Shown in pieces: positions 18,450 through 27,978 of a stretch of DNA of 64,000 bases. Every line of letters begins with the position of its first letter. Position 1 is the stretch's first letter. A model generated the notes under the pieces. That model searched no databases. It was not told the DNA's origin and saw nothing but the letters and a program-made list of their open reading frames with translations. The stretch is from an uncultured Pelagibacteraceae bacterium (GTDB lineage Bacteria > Pseudomonadota > Alphaproteobacteria > Pelagibacterales > Pelagibacteraceae), in the NCBI GenBank assembly GCA_902596375.1, contig CACJTU010000005.1, positions 21,639-85,638 of the forward strand, in the 5' to 3' direction. A program made the translations under genes and the position numbers.

Positions 18450-19054
18450 TCAAGATCTGCGGGATATCAGATCCTAAAACTTTAACTTATATTGTTGATC
18501 ACCCTTACCCACCTCAATTTATAGGTTTTATTGTAAATTGGAAAGCAAGCTCACGTTATGTTGAGCCTGATCGATTAAAAGAACTTTTAACTATAGATAA
18601 AAAAAAAAGTAAATATGTAGCTGTTATTGTAAAAAACGATGAGTCTACTCTCGAAAAAATAAAAGGTTTACCTTTTGATTATTATCAAATGTATGACTGT
18701 TCTCGAAAAGAAATAATTAAAATTAAAAAAAAATATAATAAAAAAATAATTGTTGCTCTTACTATTGAAAATAAAGAAGATGTAAAAAAATATAAAGATT
18801 ATAAAGATATATGTGAGATAATTTTATTTGATAGCAAGGGTTACGAGAAATCAATGAGTTTTGATCATAATTTACTTGATGAGGTAGAAGATCCCATAGA
18901 AAAAATGATTGCAGGAAATATTCAAATAGATGATATTCCTAGTTTTAGAAATAAAGATTACATAATCGATCTTAGTAAAGCAGTTGAGGATGAAAATGGA
19001 AAAAAAGATATTAATAAAATTAATAAACTGTTAAATTTGGCTGCTAAATCATGA
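18446..19054 (+). CDS. trpF: Phosphoribosylanthranilate isomerase (divergent)
   Basis: Third step of tryptophan synthesis. The start MIKICGISDP carries the KICG motif with the catalytic Cys. FIGFIVNWKASSRYV stands in for the family's FxFxxxSPRxV, and the end, DLSKAVEDENGKKD, replaces the usual D-x-SSGVE-x-GxKD with the catalytic Asp kept. Overall similarity is weaker than for its neighbours, so part of the call rests on context: it overlaps pyrF and trpB by 4 bases each. The trpFBA order is typical of alphaproteobacteria. Confidence 0.88.
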   Translation: MIKICGISDPKTLTYIVDHPYPPQFIGFIVNWKASSRYVEPDRLKELLTIDKKKSKYVAVIVKNDESTLEKIKGLPFDYYQMYDCSRKEIIKIKKKYNKKIIVALTIENKEDVKKYKDYKDICEIILFDSKGYEKSMSFDHNLLDEVEDPIEKMIAGNIQIDDIPSFRNKDYIIDLSKAVEDENGKKDINKINKLLNLAAKS

Positions 19055-20265
19055 AATTAAAGAAGAGAGTACAACTAATCGATCAACACGACAAATATGG
19101 CTTCTATTGCAATGGAAAATTTGGTGGAAACTTTGTGGCTGAAACTGCTAGAAAACCAATTGAGGACTTAGCAAAACTTTTTGAAAAATTAAGAAAGAAT
19201 AAAAAATTTTTAAAAAAAAGAGATCATTACTTTAAGCATTATTTAGGAGGTGAAACTCCCTTTTTCAAATTGAAAAATTTGACAAAGTATTTAGGTGGTG
19301 CTCAAATTTGGTGTAAAGATGTTTCTGCAATTAATGGTGATGCCCATAAAGCTTATCACGCAACAGTGAACGCTCTAATTTGTAAAGAATCAGGTAAAAA
19401 ATTTATAGCGGGAGACACTGGAGCTGGAATGTTTGGTAAAAATCTTGCTCTTGCTGCGAGAGAGATGGGTCTTTCTGCAAAAATTTTTATGGGAACTAAA
19501 GATATTTCAAGACAAGCACCAAATGTAAAATTTATGCGTGAAGCAGGAGCTGAAGTTGTGCCTGTTGAATCTGGATCTAAAACGCTTGTTGATGCTGTTT
19601 CTGAGTGTATGAGATATTATGTTTCAAATTGTGATACTACTCATTTGGCAGTAGGCAGTGCGATTGGAGCCAACATTTTTTTAAAGATCTGTGCTTGGAG
19701 CACATCTCAAATTTCTAGAGAGCTAAAAAAACAATTAATAAAAGAATTTGGAGAAATTCCTAAATTAAAATTGATAAATGTTATAGGTGGCGGAAGCTCA
19801 GCACTTGGGTTTTGGAATGAATTTATAGATTATGATAAAAAACATGTTGAACTTATAGGGGTTGAAGCAAAATACGCGGCACCACTTGCAACTAATGCGA
19901 AAGTGGCCGTACTTCATGGTGCAGCCCAATACTGTTTAACAAATAAAGACGGACAAATCGCAGACACCCATTCATTATCTGCGGGTTTGGATTACCCAGG
20001 TTCATCACCTCTCCATGGCCTTCTTAAAGATACTAAAAGAGCTCGTTATACTTTGGCTTCAGATAAAGAAGCTTTAAATGCATTTAAACTAGTTACTAAA
20101 CTAGAAAAATTAAGACCAAGTCTTGAACCAGCGCACGCATGGAGTGAGTGTATTCGTATCGCACCTAAACTTAAAAAGAGCGACGTCATTGTGGTAAATA
20201 ATTGCGGAAAGGGCTACAAGGATAAAAAAATTTATATTGATAATATAGGATATTACCCAAAATGA
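19051..20265 (+). CDS. trpB: Tryptophan synthase beta chain
   Basis: A PLP enzyme that joins indole and serine to form tryptophan. The 404 residues are of typical length. The segment NGDAHKAYHA contains the cofactor Lys (normally HKxN; here HKAY). AGDTGAGMFGKNLA, VIGGGSSALGFWN (phosphate loop) and LSAGLDYPGSSPLH follow. The family usually has GAGQHG, VGGGSNAIG and LDYPGVGP at these places, so several near-invariant positions are changed. A diverged TrpB subgroup is a possible alternative, but the trpFBA setting supports ordinary function. Confidence 0.9.
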   Translation: MKLKKRVQLIDQHDKYGFYCNGKFGGNFVAETARKPIEDLAKLFEKLRKNKKFLKKRDHYFKHYLGGETPFFKLKNLTKYLGGAQIWCKDVSAINGDAHKAYHATVNALICKESGKKFIAGDTGAGMFGKNLALAAREMGLSAKIFMGTKDISRQAPNVKFMREAGAEVVPVESGSKTLVDAVSECMRYYVSNCDTTHLAVGSAIGANIFLKICAWSTSQISRELKKQLIKEFGEIPKLKLINVIGGGSSALGFWNEFIDYDKKHVELIGVEAKYAAPLATNAKVAVLHGAAQYCLTNKDGQIADTHSLSAGLDYPGSSPLHGLLKDTKRARYTLASDKEALNAFKLVTKLEKLRPSLEPAHAWSECIRIAPKLKKSDVIVVNNCGKGYKDKKIYIDNIGYYPK

Positions 20266-21062
20266 TAAATCCTATTGATATTGCATTTAAAAATGCAAAA
20301 AAAGAAAATAGACCTGCATTAGTTTCTTATACTGTATGCGGCGACAACAACAAAAAGACATCTTTAAATATTTTAAAAACAATTTCAAAAGATCTAGATA
20401 TTGTGGAATGGGGTGTGGCACACAACTGTCCGACAGCTGATGGAAAAGAAATTCAAAATAGCTCTTACAGGGCTTTAACCAATGGCATAAAGCTTAAAGA
20501 TGTATTCACAATGGTTAAAAAATACAAAAAAGATAAATTTTCAAAACCATTAATTTTAATGGGCTATTATCAAATGATCTTTAATTTTGGTGAAAAAAAA
20601 TTTATAAAAAAATGTAAAGAAGCAGGAGTAAATGGATTGATTGTTGTTGATTTATCTTATCCAGATAACAAAAAATTTGCTCAGTTATGTAAAAAAAATT
20701 CTATTTGTTTTGTTCAATTAATTGCACCCACAACAAGCATTAAAAGGATGCGAGAAATATTGAAAATTTCGCATTCAATGGTTTATATGATTTCAATGAT
20801 TTCTACGACGGGATCTGCTTTAAAAATAACTACCAAAAAGATAATGAAAAATTACGAAATAATTAAAAAGATTAGTCCAAATAAAAACATTGCAATTGGC
20901 TTTGGAATAACCGAAAAAACTATTAAATCACTTAAAAAAGCAGATGCTTTAGTGGTTGGTAGTAGACTTTGTAAAGAAATCTCTAAATCAATTAAAAATA
21001 AACACAATCCTGTCATAATGGTCTCTAAAGTGGTAAAAAAACTAAAAAGTAAAATTATATGA
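20262..21062 (+). CDS. trpA: Tryptophan synthase alpha chain
   Basis: Cleaves indole-3-glycerol phosphate and passes indole to TrpB. The 266-residue barrel has VSYTVCGDNNKKTS, where most TrpA proteins read YxxAGxP. IVEWGVAHNCPTADGKEIQNSSYRAL corresponds to the catalytic Glu plus the PxADGPxIQ segment, and IVVDLSYPD to DLP.EE. Key residues are recognisable but the sequence departs from the consensus in the same way as its partner TrpB. It overlaps trpB and accD by 4 bases each, as in a tightly coupled operon. Confidence 0.9.
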   Translation: MINPIDIAFKNAKKENRPALVSYTVCGDNNKKTSLNILKTISKDLDIVEWGVAHNCPTADGKEIQNSSYRALTNGIKLKDVFTMVKKYKKDKFSKPLILMGYYQMIFNFGEKKFIKKCKEAGVNGLIVVDLSYPDNKKFAQLCKKNSICFVQLIAPTTSIKRMREILKISHSMVYMISMISTTGSALKITTKKIMKNYEIIKKISPNKNIAIGFGITEKTIKSLKKADALVVGSRLCKEISKSIKNKHNPVIMVSKVVKKLKSKII

Positions 21063-21991
21063 ACTGGTTGAATAAGGTTATACGTTCTGGTGAAAAAATA
21101 AAAACTGCCATTAAAGAAAGAATAAGTAAACGTGATATAGAAAACAGCGATTGGTACAGCTGCTGTGTAGGACCCGCACTTAAATCAGAATTAGAGCGTA
21201 ATCTTTTTGTGTGCCCTACTTGTCAGAAATCACACAGAATTTCACCCAAACAAAGGTTTCAAATCTTATTTGGTAATAATTATGAAATAATAAAATCACC
21301 TGTGCCTAAGGACGACATCCTAGGTTTCCATGATACAAAACCATATAAAGAAAGATTAAAAAGTGCTCGTAAGAAAACAGGTTTAGACTGCAGTATGGTG
21401 GTTGCTACAGGATCACTAGAAACAATTAGAATAACAACCGTAGCATCTGAGTTCTCATTCTTAGGTGCATCGATTGCAAGTGCAGAAGGAGAGGCCTTTT
21501 TGGCGGCTGCACAACATGCAATAGAAAATAATAATCCGCTAGTGGTGTTTACGGCGGGTGGAGGAATGCGTATGCAAGAAGGAATGATATCATTGAATCA
21601 AATGCCTCGAACTGTTTTAGCTATTAATGAACTTAAAAAGAAGAAACTACCTTATATAGTTGTGTTAACAGACCCAACTGCAGGCGGTATCACGGCCAGT
21701 TATGCTATGCTAGGAGATCTACACTTGGCTGAACCTGGTGCCACCGTCGCGTTCGCCGGTAAAAGAGTTATTGAAGGAACTGTCAAGGAAGCTTTACCGA
21801 TCGGGTTTCAAACTTCTGAGTATTTGAGAGATAAAGGGCAAGTGGACCTTGTAGTAGAAAGAAAAGATATTGCAAAAACTTTAGAGACTTTGTTATCTAT
21901 ATTATTAAAAAAGAATAAAAGTACAATTATAGAAAATAATGAGGATAATGAGTCTTCTAAACTGACCATACAAACACAACAAGCATCTTAA
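21059..21991 (+). CDS. accD: Acetyl-CoA carboxylase carboxyltransferase subunit beta
   Basis: Forms malonyl-CoA with AccA for fatty-acid synthesis. The 310 residues contain the oxyanion-type loops FTAGGGMRMQEG and LTDPTAGGITASYAMLGD, and FAGKRVIEGT, all typical. The N-terminal zinc ribbon normally has two CxxC pairs; here the second is intact (C52-P-T-C55) but the first reads C35-C36-V-G. The wider start (VIRSGEKIKT) also departs from consensus. The setting trpA-accD-folC is standard. The C-terminal tail is short and polar. Confidence 0.95.
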   Translation: MNWLNKVIRSGEKIKTAIKERISKRDIENSDWYSCCVGPALKSELERNLFVCPTCQKSHRISPKQRFQILFGNNYEIIKSPVPKDDILGFHDTKPYKERLKSARKKTGLDCSMVVATGSLETIRITTVASEFSFLGASIASAEGEAFLAAAQHAIENNNPLVVFTAGGGMRMQEGMISLNQMPRTVLAINELKKKKLPYIVVLTDPTAGGITASYAMLGDLHLAEPGATVAFAGKRVIEGTVKEALPIGFQTSEYLRDKGQVDLVVERKDIAKTLETLLSILLKKNKSTIIENNEDNESSKLTIQTQQAS

Positions 21992-22011
21992 CCTTCTCAT
22001 CCTAATCTAAA

Positions 22012-23280
22012 ATGATTAGTTCAGAAATTTACTATAATAACCTTCAAAAAAAATATAGCCGTAGAATAAATCTTGATAGAAAAAGAATATTAAAAGTTTT
22101 AGACAAACTTAAATTTCTTCATTTAAATCTAAAAAAGCCAATAAATGTAATTGGCTCAGATGGAAAGTTTACAACAGCCATGAATCTCATAGCTTTTATT
22201 GAAGCTAGTAAGAAAAATACTACATTTTTTAGCTCACCTCATTTAGTTTCTTTAACCCATAGATATAGACTGAAAAAAAAATTTATTTCTCTTAAACAAA
22301 TTAAAAAATATGAAAGGATTATCTATAATACTGGCTTAAAACTTACATTGTTTGAGGCATTAACTATGATTTATTTGCTAGCAGCAAATGATCAAAAAAA
22401 AATTGATTATAATATATGTGAAGCAGGAGCGGGATTTGAAAAGGATAGTACAAATTTATGGGATGAGCCAAAGGCTCAAATAATCACTAATATCAATCTT
22501 CAGCATCAAGACCTTTTTGGGGTTAAAACATTAAAAGAAGTCATTAAAATTAAAGTGGGTTATCTATCAAAAAAAACCAATATTTATATAGGAAAACAAA
22601 CACCAAAGGTTCTAAAGGAAATTAAAAAAATATTAAAAAACAATCCTAGCAAGGTAATTTATCCCTCAAATTGGAGAATTATTAAAAATAAAGGGCAATA
22701 CTTTTATAAAGATAAAAAAAACATTATTACTATCAAGTCAAAATATATTCATAGTAAAGGCCTTTTAGATAATTTAGGACTAGCAATAAAAATAGCATTG
22801 GATTTTAAAGTTAAACCATCAATCATTCAAAAAACTATTCCAAAAATAAATTATGAAGGAAGAATTCAATATATTGAAAAAGGTAAATTAAGAAAACATC
22901 TCCAAAAGAATGAACAATTATTGTTAGACGGTGCACATTCAAAGACTAGTGCTAAAAATTTATATGATTATCTTAAAGAAACTAAGTTACCTATCTACTG
23001 TGTATGGGCAATGCAAAAAAATAAATTTCCAAAAGAATTTTTAAAAGAATTTAAAGGTATATTTAAAAAAGTAGTAACTGTTAAAATACCAGGAGAGCCA
23101 AATTCTTGTACGGCTGATGAATTAAAGTCTATCGCCATTAAACAGGATTATAAGGTTGAAACTGCTATCGGAATAAAGGAAGCTCTTAAAAAAATTACAT
23201 CAAAAGAGAAAAAAATAATTGTTGTAATGGGAAGTTTGTATTGGTGTGGATCAGTTTTAAAGGAAAATCAAAGTTTATAA
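22012..23280 (+). CDS. folC: Folylpolyglutamate/dihydrofolate synthase (divergent)
   Basis: Adds glutamate to folates and may form dihydrofolate. The 422-residue Mur-ligase-type protein ends with LLLDGAHSKTSAKNLYDYL, the conserved DGAHN-like motif, and GSLYWCGSVL, matching the GSLYLxG motif. The P-loop, usually GTNGKGST, reads GSDGKFTT, and the E-x-GLGGxxDATN segment reads EAGAGFEKDSTN. The fold pattern and the accD-folC position support the call, but the altered ATP-site loops are unusual. The next gene, 12 bases on, is on the opposite strand. Confidence 0.85.
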   Translation: MISSEIYYNNLQKKYSRRINLDRKRILKVLDKLKFLHLNLKKPINVIGSDGKFTTAMNLIAFIEASKKNTTFFSSPHLVSLTHRYRLKKKFISLKQIKKYERIIYNTGLKLTLFEALTMIYLLAANDQKKIDYNICEAGAGFEKDSTNLWDEPKAQIITNINLQHQDLFGVKTLKEVIKIKVGYLSKKTNIYIGKQTPKVLKEIKKILKNNPSKVIYPSNWRIIKNKGQYFYKDKKNIITIKSKYIHSKGLLDNLGLAIKIALDFKVKPSIIQKTIPKINYEGRIQYIEKGKLRKHLQKNEQLLLDGAHSKTSAKNLYDYLKETKLPIYCVWAMQKNKFPKEFLKEFKGIFKKVVTVKIPGEPNSCTADELKSIAIKQDYKVETAIGIKEALKKITSKEKKIIVVMGSLYWCGSVLKENQSL

Positions 23281-23291
23281 TTTATTAAATT

Positions 23292-26200
23292 CTAGTTTGT
23301 TTTAGTTTTATATTTTAATAATTTATTAAAATTATTGATCATCTTAAATTCTTCTAATGTTTTTGGTGGTGCTTCTAATAATTGAGGATTAAGCAATATA
23401 ATACTCGAACATTGAGCTCTAGACACCGCGACGTTCAATCTGTTACGGTTAAAGAAGAAGGATTTATCTCTTGGTAAATTTTCTACATCACTGCTTGTCA
23501 TGCTTATAATTGTAATTGGCGCTTCTTGCCCCTGAAACCTATCTATAGTACCACAGCGTGTACCCTTAGGGAGTCTTTCTAATAAAAAATTTACTTGAGC
23601 ATTATAAGGAGAAATAATTAAAAAATCTGATATCGTTAAAGGTCTTTCTGTTTTATCTGAATCTATAAATTTTTGACCTAATAATTTTTTAATTATTTCA
23701 TCTATTTTTTTAAATTCTGCCTCACTTGTTTGACTACAATCAGTGTGATCCATTAAAATAGTATGAATACCATCATTATTTATAAAAAAATTTTTAGGGT
23801 AGTTTACTTTTCTATTTTCAGCTGAAATAGCAGTTAAAAGTTTATTCTCATAAAAATTTTCTGATATAAAAACATTAATGTTTGGATGCATTCTATATGT
23901 TCTTGTTAAAAATATACCCATATTAGCAGGCACTGTATCCTTTCCTTCAAGTAAATAATCTAAAACAGAATAACCAGACAAATTTGGATGGCTCCCCTGC
24001 GTTGGCTGACCGAGTTGCATAGCGTCACCAACTAATACAATATTCTTTGTAATCCCACCTAATGCAATTAAATCCGCTAAGGAAAATTGGCTCGCCTCGT
24101 CTATAAAAAGATAATCAATCTTACTTCTGTAATACCAAGAGGCCAAATGATATTTTGTACCTCCATAAAGTAGAATTTTATTTTCTTTTAATCCATCAAT
24201 GTATTTCTTCTCATTGCTCTCTGTTTTAATTAGTTTTCCATCATAAAAACTATCCCCATCATTTGGATTGCCTTTTTTGAGGCCTTTGAAAACAAAATTT
24301 TGCTTATTTGCTATATTTTCTACCCTTTCTAATAAGTTGTGAATTACTTTGTGGGAATTTGCAGTGACAGCAATTTTTTTATTTTTCTTTAATAACTCAA
24401 CTATAGCATTAGAGCTATGAAACGTTTTGCCGGATCCTGGAGGACCCTGAAGATAAATACAACTAGAATTTAATCTTGAAATTATATCAGGAATTTCTTT
24501 AATAAAATTTTCAGATTTAATAATTTTATCACCCGTTTTAAGACCTTTTATATTTGGTATATCTCTATTAAGAAAACTTTTTAAAGCGTCATAACCTTTT
24601 TTATTTTCTAAAATATTTTCACAAAAATCATAAATATTTTTATTTAATTTATCAAAGAGTGAGTGTTGCATTAACTTCTTACCGATCGATAAAGTTTTCG
24701 GAAGTTGTTTTTTTTCTCTTGAAATGCCCTTTCTCAATACTACAGATCTATTAACTTGATCTAACTCTTTAATTGTACCAGCACTATCATCTCTATCTGG
24801 ATCATTATTATTAGCAATAATAACTCCATCTCCTTTCTTTAATTTATATTCTTGCGGCGGGAACAAAAATTTGTATTCAAAACTTCTCTTATTATCTTGA
24901 AATTGTGAAACTAATTTCATATTTCCTATACACTCATTTTCATCAATCAACTCTTCGTGAGATAAATGTTTTCTGTCAAAAAATTCTCTCCACGATGGTT
25001 TCATTTCTCTAGAGTAATATCCTGTTATATCTGAAAGTAGTTTAACTATTGGTTGATCTTTCAATTTTGATTCATTAAATTTTTTTTGGTATTCCAACAA
25101 TTTCACTTCAAACTGTCTAAGTTCGATATGTTCCTTTTCAGGAACATGCCATTTAGTATCCTCTGGTTTAATTTTTAATAACCAGTTTCTTAACTTAAAA
25201 GTACTTATACAGTCTTGTTTGTTATATTCTTCAATTTCGTTTAAGAGTTTTTTATCTTTTGTCTCCATCCATTGAATATAATATTCCTCAGAAACATCAC
25301 CTTTTCTTACATCTCCACTTCTTTCAAATTGATAATATTTTTCGATTTCTTTAATTGAATAACTTTTCTGAGAAACATAGATTGCTTGTTTGACTACTCT
25401 AAATAGATCAACAAATCGCTCAAGATTTAGATAATGATCATAATCAACTCCATGTACTTTATGTAAAGAGGTCAAACGCTCAAGAGCCGTAATCTCATAT
25501 GAGGCGTAATGATAAATTTTAGCATTAGGATATTTTTTAAAATGATTATTGGTAAATGAAAAAAAATCTATCACACTTTGTTTTTCCTCTTTTCTGTTAT
25601 GACTCCAGAATGGCTTAAATATTTTCTTTCCATTCTCCTCATAAAAAACCCCAAAGAGGTATTCTAGCTTTCCAGAAAATACATGGTCTTGAACCGACTC
25701 TATATCAAAAAACAAGTCACACTCTGAAGGCTGAGGTAATAAATTAAAACCTTTTTTTAAATAGAGATTTTCTTCATTAATATTAAATATTGGATATCCT
25801 TTTTTCTCAGCTTCTATTTGTAATTTTGCCTGTTTTATTATTTTAATCTTTGCTTCTTCTCTAAGTCCTTCTATTTTTTTTTTTGGATCTAACTTAGCTA
25901 ACTCATCATAATTATTAATCCCTACTTTATTAAGTTTTATTGTATTTTTTTTATTATTGCCTAAAACTTGATTCAAATGTCTATTCTTAATCCACTCGCC
26001 TTCACAGACTTCTTGCCAATCACAAAAAGTACAAAATCCACATTTTTCTGACTTAGTTTTATTTAATTCATTTGAAATAAAGTCTTCGTAAGAATTTTTA
26101 TGTAATAAAAAAGTATCATAAACTTCCCTAAGTTTAATTGCTTCCTTACTTTTATCTTTTAATAAAATATAAAAATTATTGGGTAATATTCCTTGGGTCT

Positions 26201-26663
26201 CTTTCAATAAAAAGCAATATAGACCTACTTGGTAAACGTGATCCCCTTTTACACTTGCAGAATTTTTAGTATCGGTAACCTCATAGCTCCAATTGCCTAA
26301 ATTTGATTTTAAATCTTTATTAATTTCTAAAAAATCTAATTCCCCACTCCATTTGCCAGACTCTAACCATCCTCCATAAATTAATTCATATCCTTGTTTT
26401 AAAGCTTTAATTGTTTCTTTTATTTTGTCTTTTTTAGATAAGCTCTTTAAATCCTTAATATTTTTTATTTTTTTATATTTTTTGCTTAGTTCTTTAAAAT
26501 AGTTTAATTCATGAATTAAACCTTTTTCTAATCTTAATTTGTCAGAAAATGTTTTTTCAGTTCGCTTTAAATTTAATGTTTTTTCATTAAATTCATTAGT
26601 AATTATATGCTTACAATTAACAAATCTTGTAAGCATTGTTGGTGAGTAAAAATTTTTATTCAA
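23292..26663 (-). CDS. RecB-like nuclease / SF1 helicase fusion (TM0106-type)
   Basis: A 1123-residue multidomain protein. The N-terminal third has a RecB/Cas4-like nuclease pattern, including YEVTDTKNSASVKGDHVYQVGLY and a Cys cluster CGFCTFCDWQEVC near 208-219 that could hold an Fe-S cluster. A middle RNase H-like exonuclease region begins at DLFFDIESV near 310. The C-terminal UPF1/Dna2-type helicase has Walker A GPPGSGKT near 741, IDEASQFSLADL near 854 and NRLNVAVSRAQ near 1080. It probably processes DNA or RNA ends. It lies leftward between folC and trxA, whereas alphaproteobacteria often have addAB-trxA-folC here. Confidence 0.85.
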   Translation of the reverse strand: MNKNFYSPTMLTRFVNCKHIITNEFNEKTLNLKRTEKTFSDKLRLEKGLIHELNYFKELSKKYKKIKNIKDLKSLSKKDKIKETIKALKQGYELIYGGWLESGKWSGELDFLEINKDLKSNLGNWSYEVTDTKNSASVKGDHVYQVGLYCFLLKETQGILPNNFYILLKDKSKEAIKLREVYDTFLLHKNSYEDFISNELNKTKSEKCGFCTFCDWQEVCEGEWIKNRHLNQVLGNNKKNTIKLNKVGINNYDELAKLDPKKKIEGLREEAKIKIIKQAKLQIEAEKKGYPIFNINEENLYLKKGFNLLPQPSECDLFFDIESVQDHVFSGKLEYLFGVFYEENGKKIFKPFWSHNRKEEKQSVIDFFSFTNNHFKKYPNAKIYHYASYEITALERLTSLHKVHGVDYDHYLNLERFVDLFRVVKQAIYVSQKSYSIKEIEKYYQFERSGDVRKGDVSEEYYIQWMETKDKKLLNEIEEYNKQDCISTFKLRNWLLKIKPEDTKWHVPEKEHIELRQFEVKLLEYQKKFNESKLKDQPIVKLLSDITGYYSREMKPSWREFFDRKHLSHEELIDENECIGNMKLVSQFQDNKRSFEYKFLFPPQEYKLKKGDGVIIANNNDPDRDDSAGTIKELDQVNRSVVLRKGISREKKQLPKTLSIGKKLMQHSLFDKLNKNIYDFCENILENKKGYDALKSFLNRDIPNIKGLKTGDKIIKSENFIKEIPDIISRLNSSCIYLQGPPGSGKTFHSSNAIVELLKKNKKIAVTANSHKVIHNLLERVENIANKQNFVFKGLKKGNPNDGDSFYDGKLIKTESNEKKYIDGLKENKILLYGGTKYHLASWYYRSKIDYLFIDEASQFSLADLIALGGITKNIVLVGDAMQLGQPTQGSHPNLSGYSVLDYLLEGKDTVPANMGIFLTRTYRMHPNINVFISENFYENKLLTAISAENRKVNYPKNFFINNDGIHTILMDHTDCSQTSEAEFKKIDEIIKKLLGQKFIDSDKTERPLTISDFLIISPYNAQVNFLLERLPKGTRCGTIDRFQGQEAPITIISMTSSDVENLPRDKSFFFNRNRLNVAVSRAQCSSIILLNPQLLEAPPKTLEEFKMINNFNKLLKYKTKTN

Positions 26664-26745
26664 TTTCGGTTTTTTATTATTTAACTAATACTAAATATTT
26701 TAATCTTTACTGAAAGAAAATTTTTTTGTTAAATTTAGTTACAAA

Positions 26746-27069
26746 CTATTCACTGGAAATTGAGGAGTCCAAAAACTCTTTTACCTTAGCTGGTCCAGGG
26801 AAGCCAACAAGTCTATCGACCTCTACGCCTTTGCGAAAAATAATTGTACTTGGAACTCCTCTGATACCCATGGCGCTTCCAGTATTTATACCTCCCTCCT
26901 CCACATCTGCATAAAAAAATTTGCAAGAAGGATAACTTTCACTAAGTTGTTCAAGCACAGGGGATAATTGCTTACAAGGTGAGCACCATGACGCTGAGAA
27001 TTGAACGCAAACTATTTCTTCTTTAGATATTTTATCTTCCCAATCTGAATCTTGAAATGTATGAATCAT
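26746..27069 (-). CDS. trxA: Thioredoxin
   Basis: A 107-residue cytoplasmic thioredoxin. The active site is WCSPCK (residues 28-33), with Ser where canonical TrxA has Gly. The downstream RGVPSTIIFRKG carries the cis-Pro. There is no signal peptide or extra domain. It reduces protein disulfides and donates electrons to enzymes such as ribonucleotide reductase. In alphaproteobacteria trxA commonly neighbours folC; here a helicase-nuclease gene lies between them. It is divergent from the following nuclease gene, with a 116-base A+T-rich spacer. Confidence 0.94.
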   Translation of the reverse strand: MIHTFQDSDWEDKISKEEIVCVQFSASWCSPCKQLSPVLEQLSESYPSCKFFYADVEEGGINTGSAMGIRGVPSTIIFRKGVEVDRLVGFPGPAKVKEFLDSSISSE

Positions 27070-27185
27070 AATTAGTTATTAAATTTTTAAAATTAGTTTG
27101 TCAATTAAGATAATTGTTTTATTTCAAATTGTTTAAATTTTTATTCATGTCGATTGTTTCTTCATTTTTGATATAAGTAATTTAT

Positions 27186-27962
27186 ATGTTTGTTGCAGAT
27201 AAAAATTTTCCTTGGTCATCTAAATATAATCCCGAATCAGACAAACCATTTATCATGTCTCGTTCTAAGATAGATCTATACTTAAAGTGCAAAAGATGCG
27301 CCTACTTAGATATGCGACTAGGGATCAAAGGCCCAAAACCCTTCCCATACAATTTAAATTCTCGTATTGATTATTTATTAAAAGTCGAACACGATATTGC
27401 TCGAGAAAAGAAAGAAAAAACAAAGTATTTAGAAGAATGTAATATAGACGCTATTCCCTATAGTCATCCTGAATTAGATGTTTGGAGAGAGCCTTTTAAA
27501 GCTGCAAGGTATCACCATAAAGATACAAATATAGTTGTAGCTGGATCTGTGGATGATCTTTGGGAAGATAATGAAAGTAAAAAAATTCATATAGTTGATT
27601 ATAAATCAACACATACTGAAAATTTTCAAAGATTAAAAAACTTCGATGCACCTTATTTGATTGGTTATAAAAGACAGGCAGAGATTTATGCCTGGATTTT
27701 ATCTAAGTTAGGTCTCGATATTCATCAAACAAGTTATTTTTTGTATGTTAATGCTACTTTAGAGCAAGAAACATTCAATAATAAACTAGACTTTGAGTAT
27801 GCATTAATTCCCTATGAAATGAGAGACTTCAATTGGGTTGAAGATACCATTATAGAAATCAAAAACTTTTTAGAAACAAATAAAATTCCAGCAGCTACAA
27901 ATGATTGTGAACTTTGCAAATACATGCATAAATTTTTTGAATTTATTAAAAAGAAAAATTAA
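27186..27962 (+). CDS. PD-(D/E)XK superfamily nuclease (RecB/Cas4-like)
   Basis: A 258-residue stand-alone nuclease. MSRSKIDLYLKCKRCAYLD (24-42) resembles the N-terminal RecB motif with C35 and C38. GSVDDLWEDNESKKIHIVDYKST supplies the catalytic Asp and the D-x-K pair, and YKRQAEIYAWIL gives the QxxxY motif. A C-terminal CELC completes four cysteines, arranged 2+2 around the nuclease core, as in Fe-S cluster nucleases such as Cas4. No Cas genes are near. It may be a housekeeping DNA repair nuclease of alphaproteobacteria; the substrate is unknown. Confidence 0.8.
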   Translation: MFVADKNFPWSSKYNPESDKPFIMSRSKIDLYLKCKRCAYLDMRLGIKGPKPFPYNLNSRIDYLLKVEHDIAREKKEKTKYLEECNIDAIPYSHPELDVWREPFKAARYHHKDTNIVVAGSVDDLWEDNESKKIHIVDYKSTHTENFQRLKNFDAPYLIGYKRQAEIYAWILSKLGLDIHQTSYFLYVNATLEQETFNNKLDFEYALIPYEMRDFNWVEDTIIEIKNFLETNKIPAATNDCELCKYMHKFFEFIKKKN

Positions 27963-27978
27963 AATTTATTTTTTTTCT

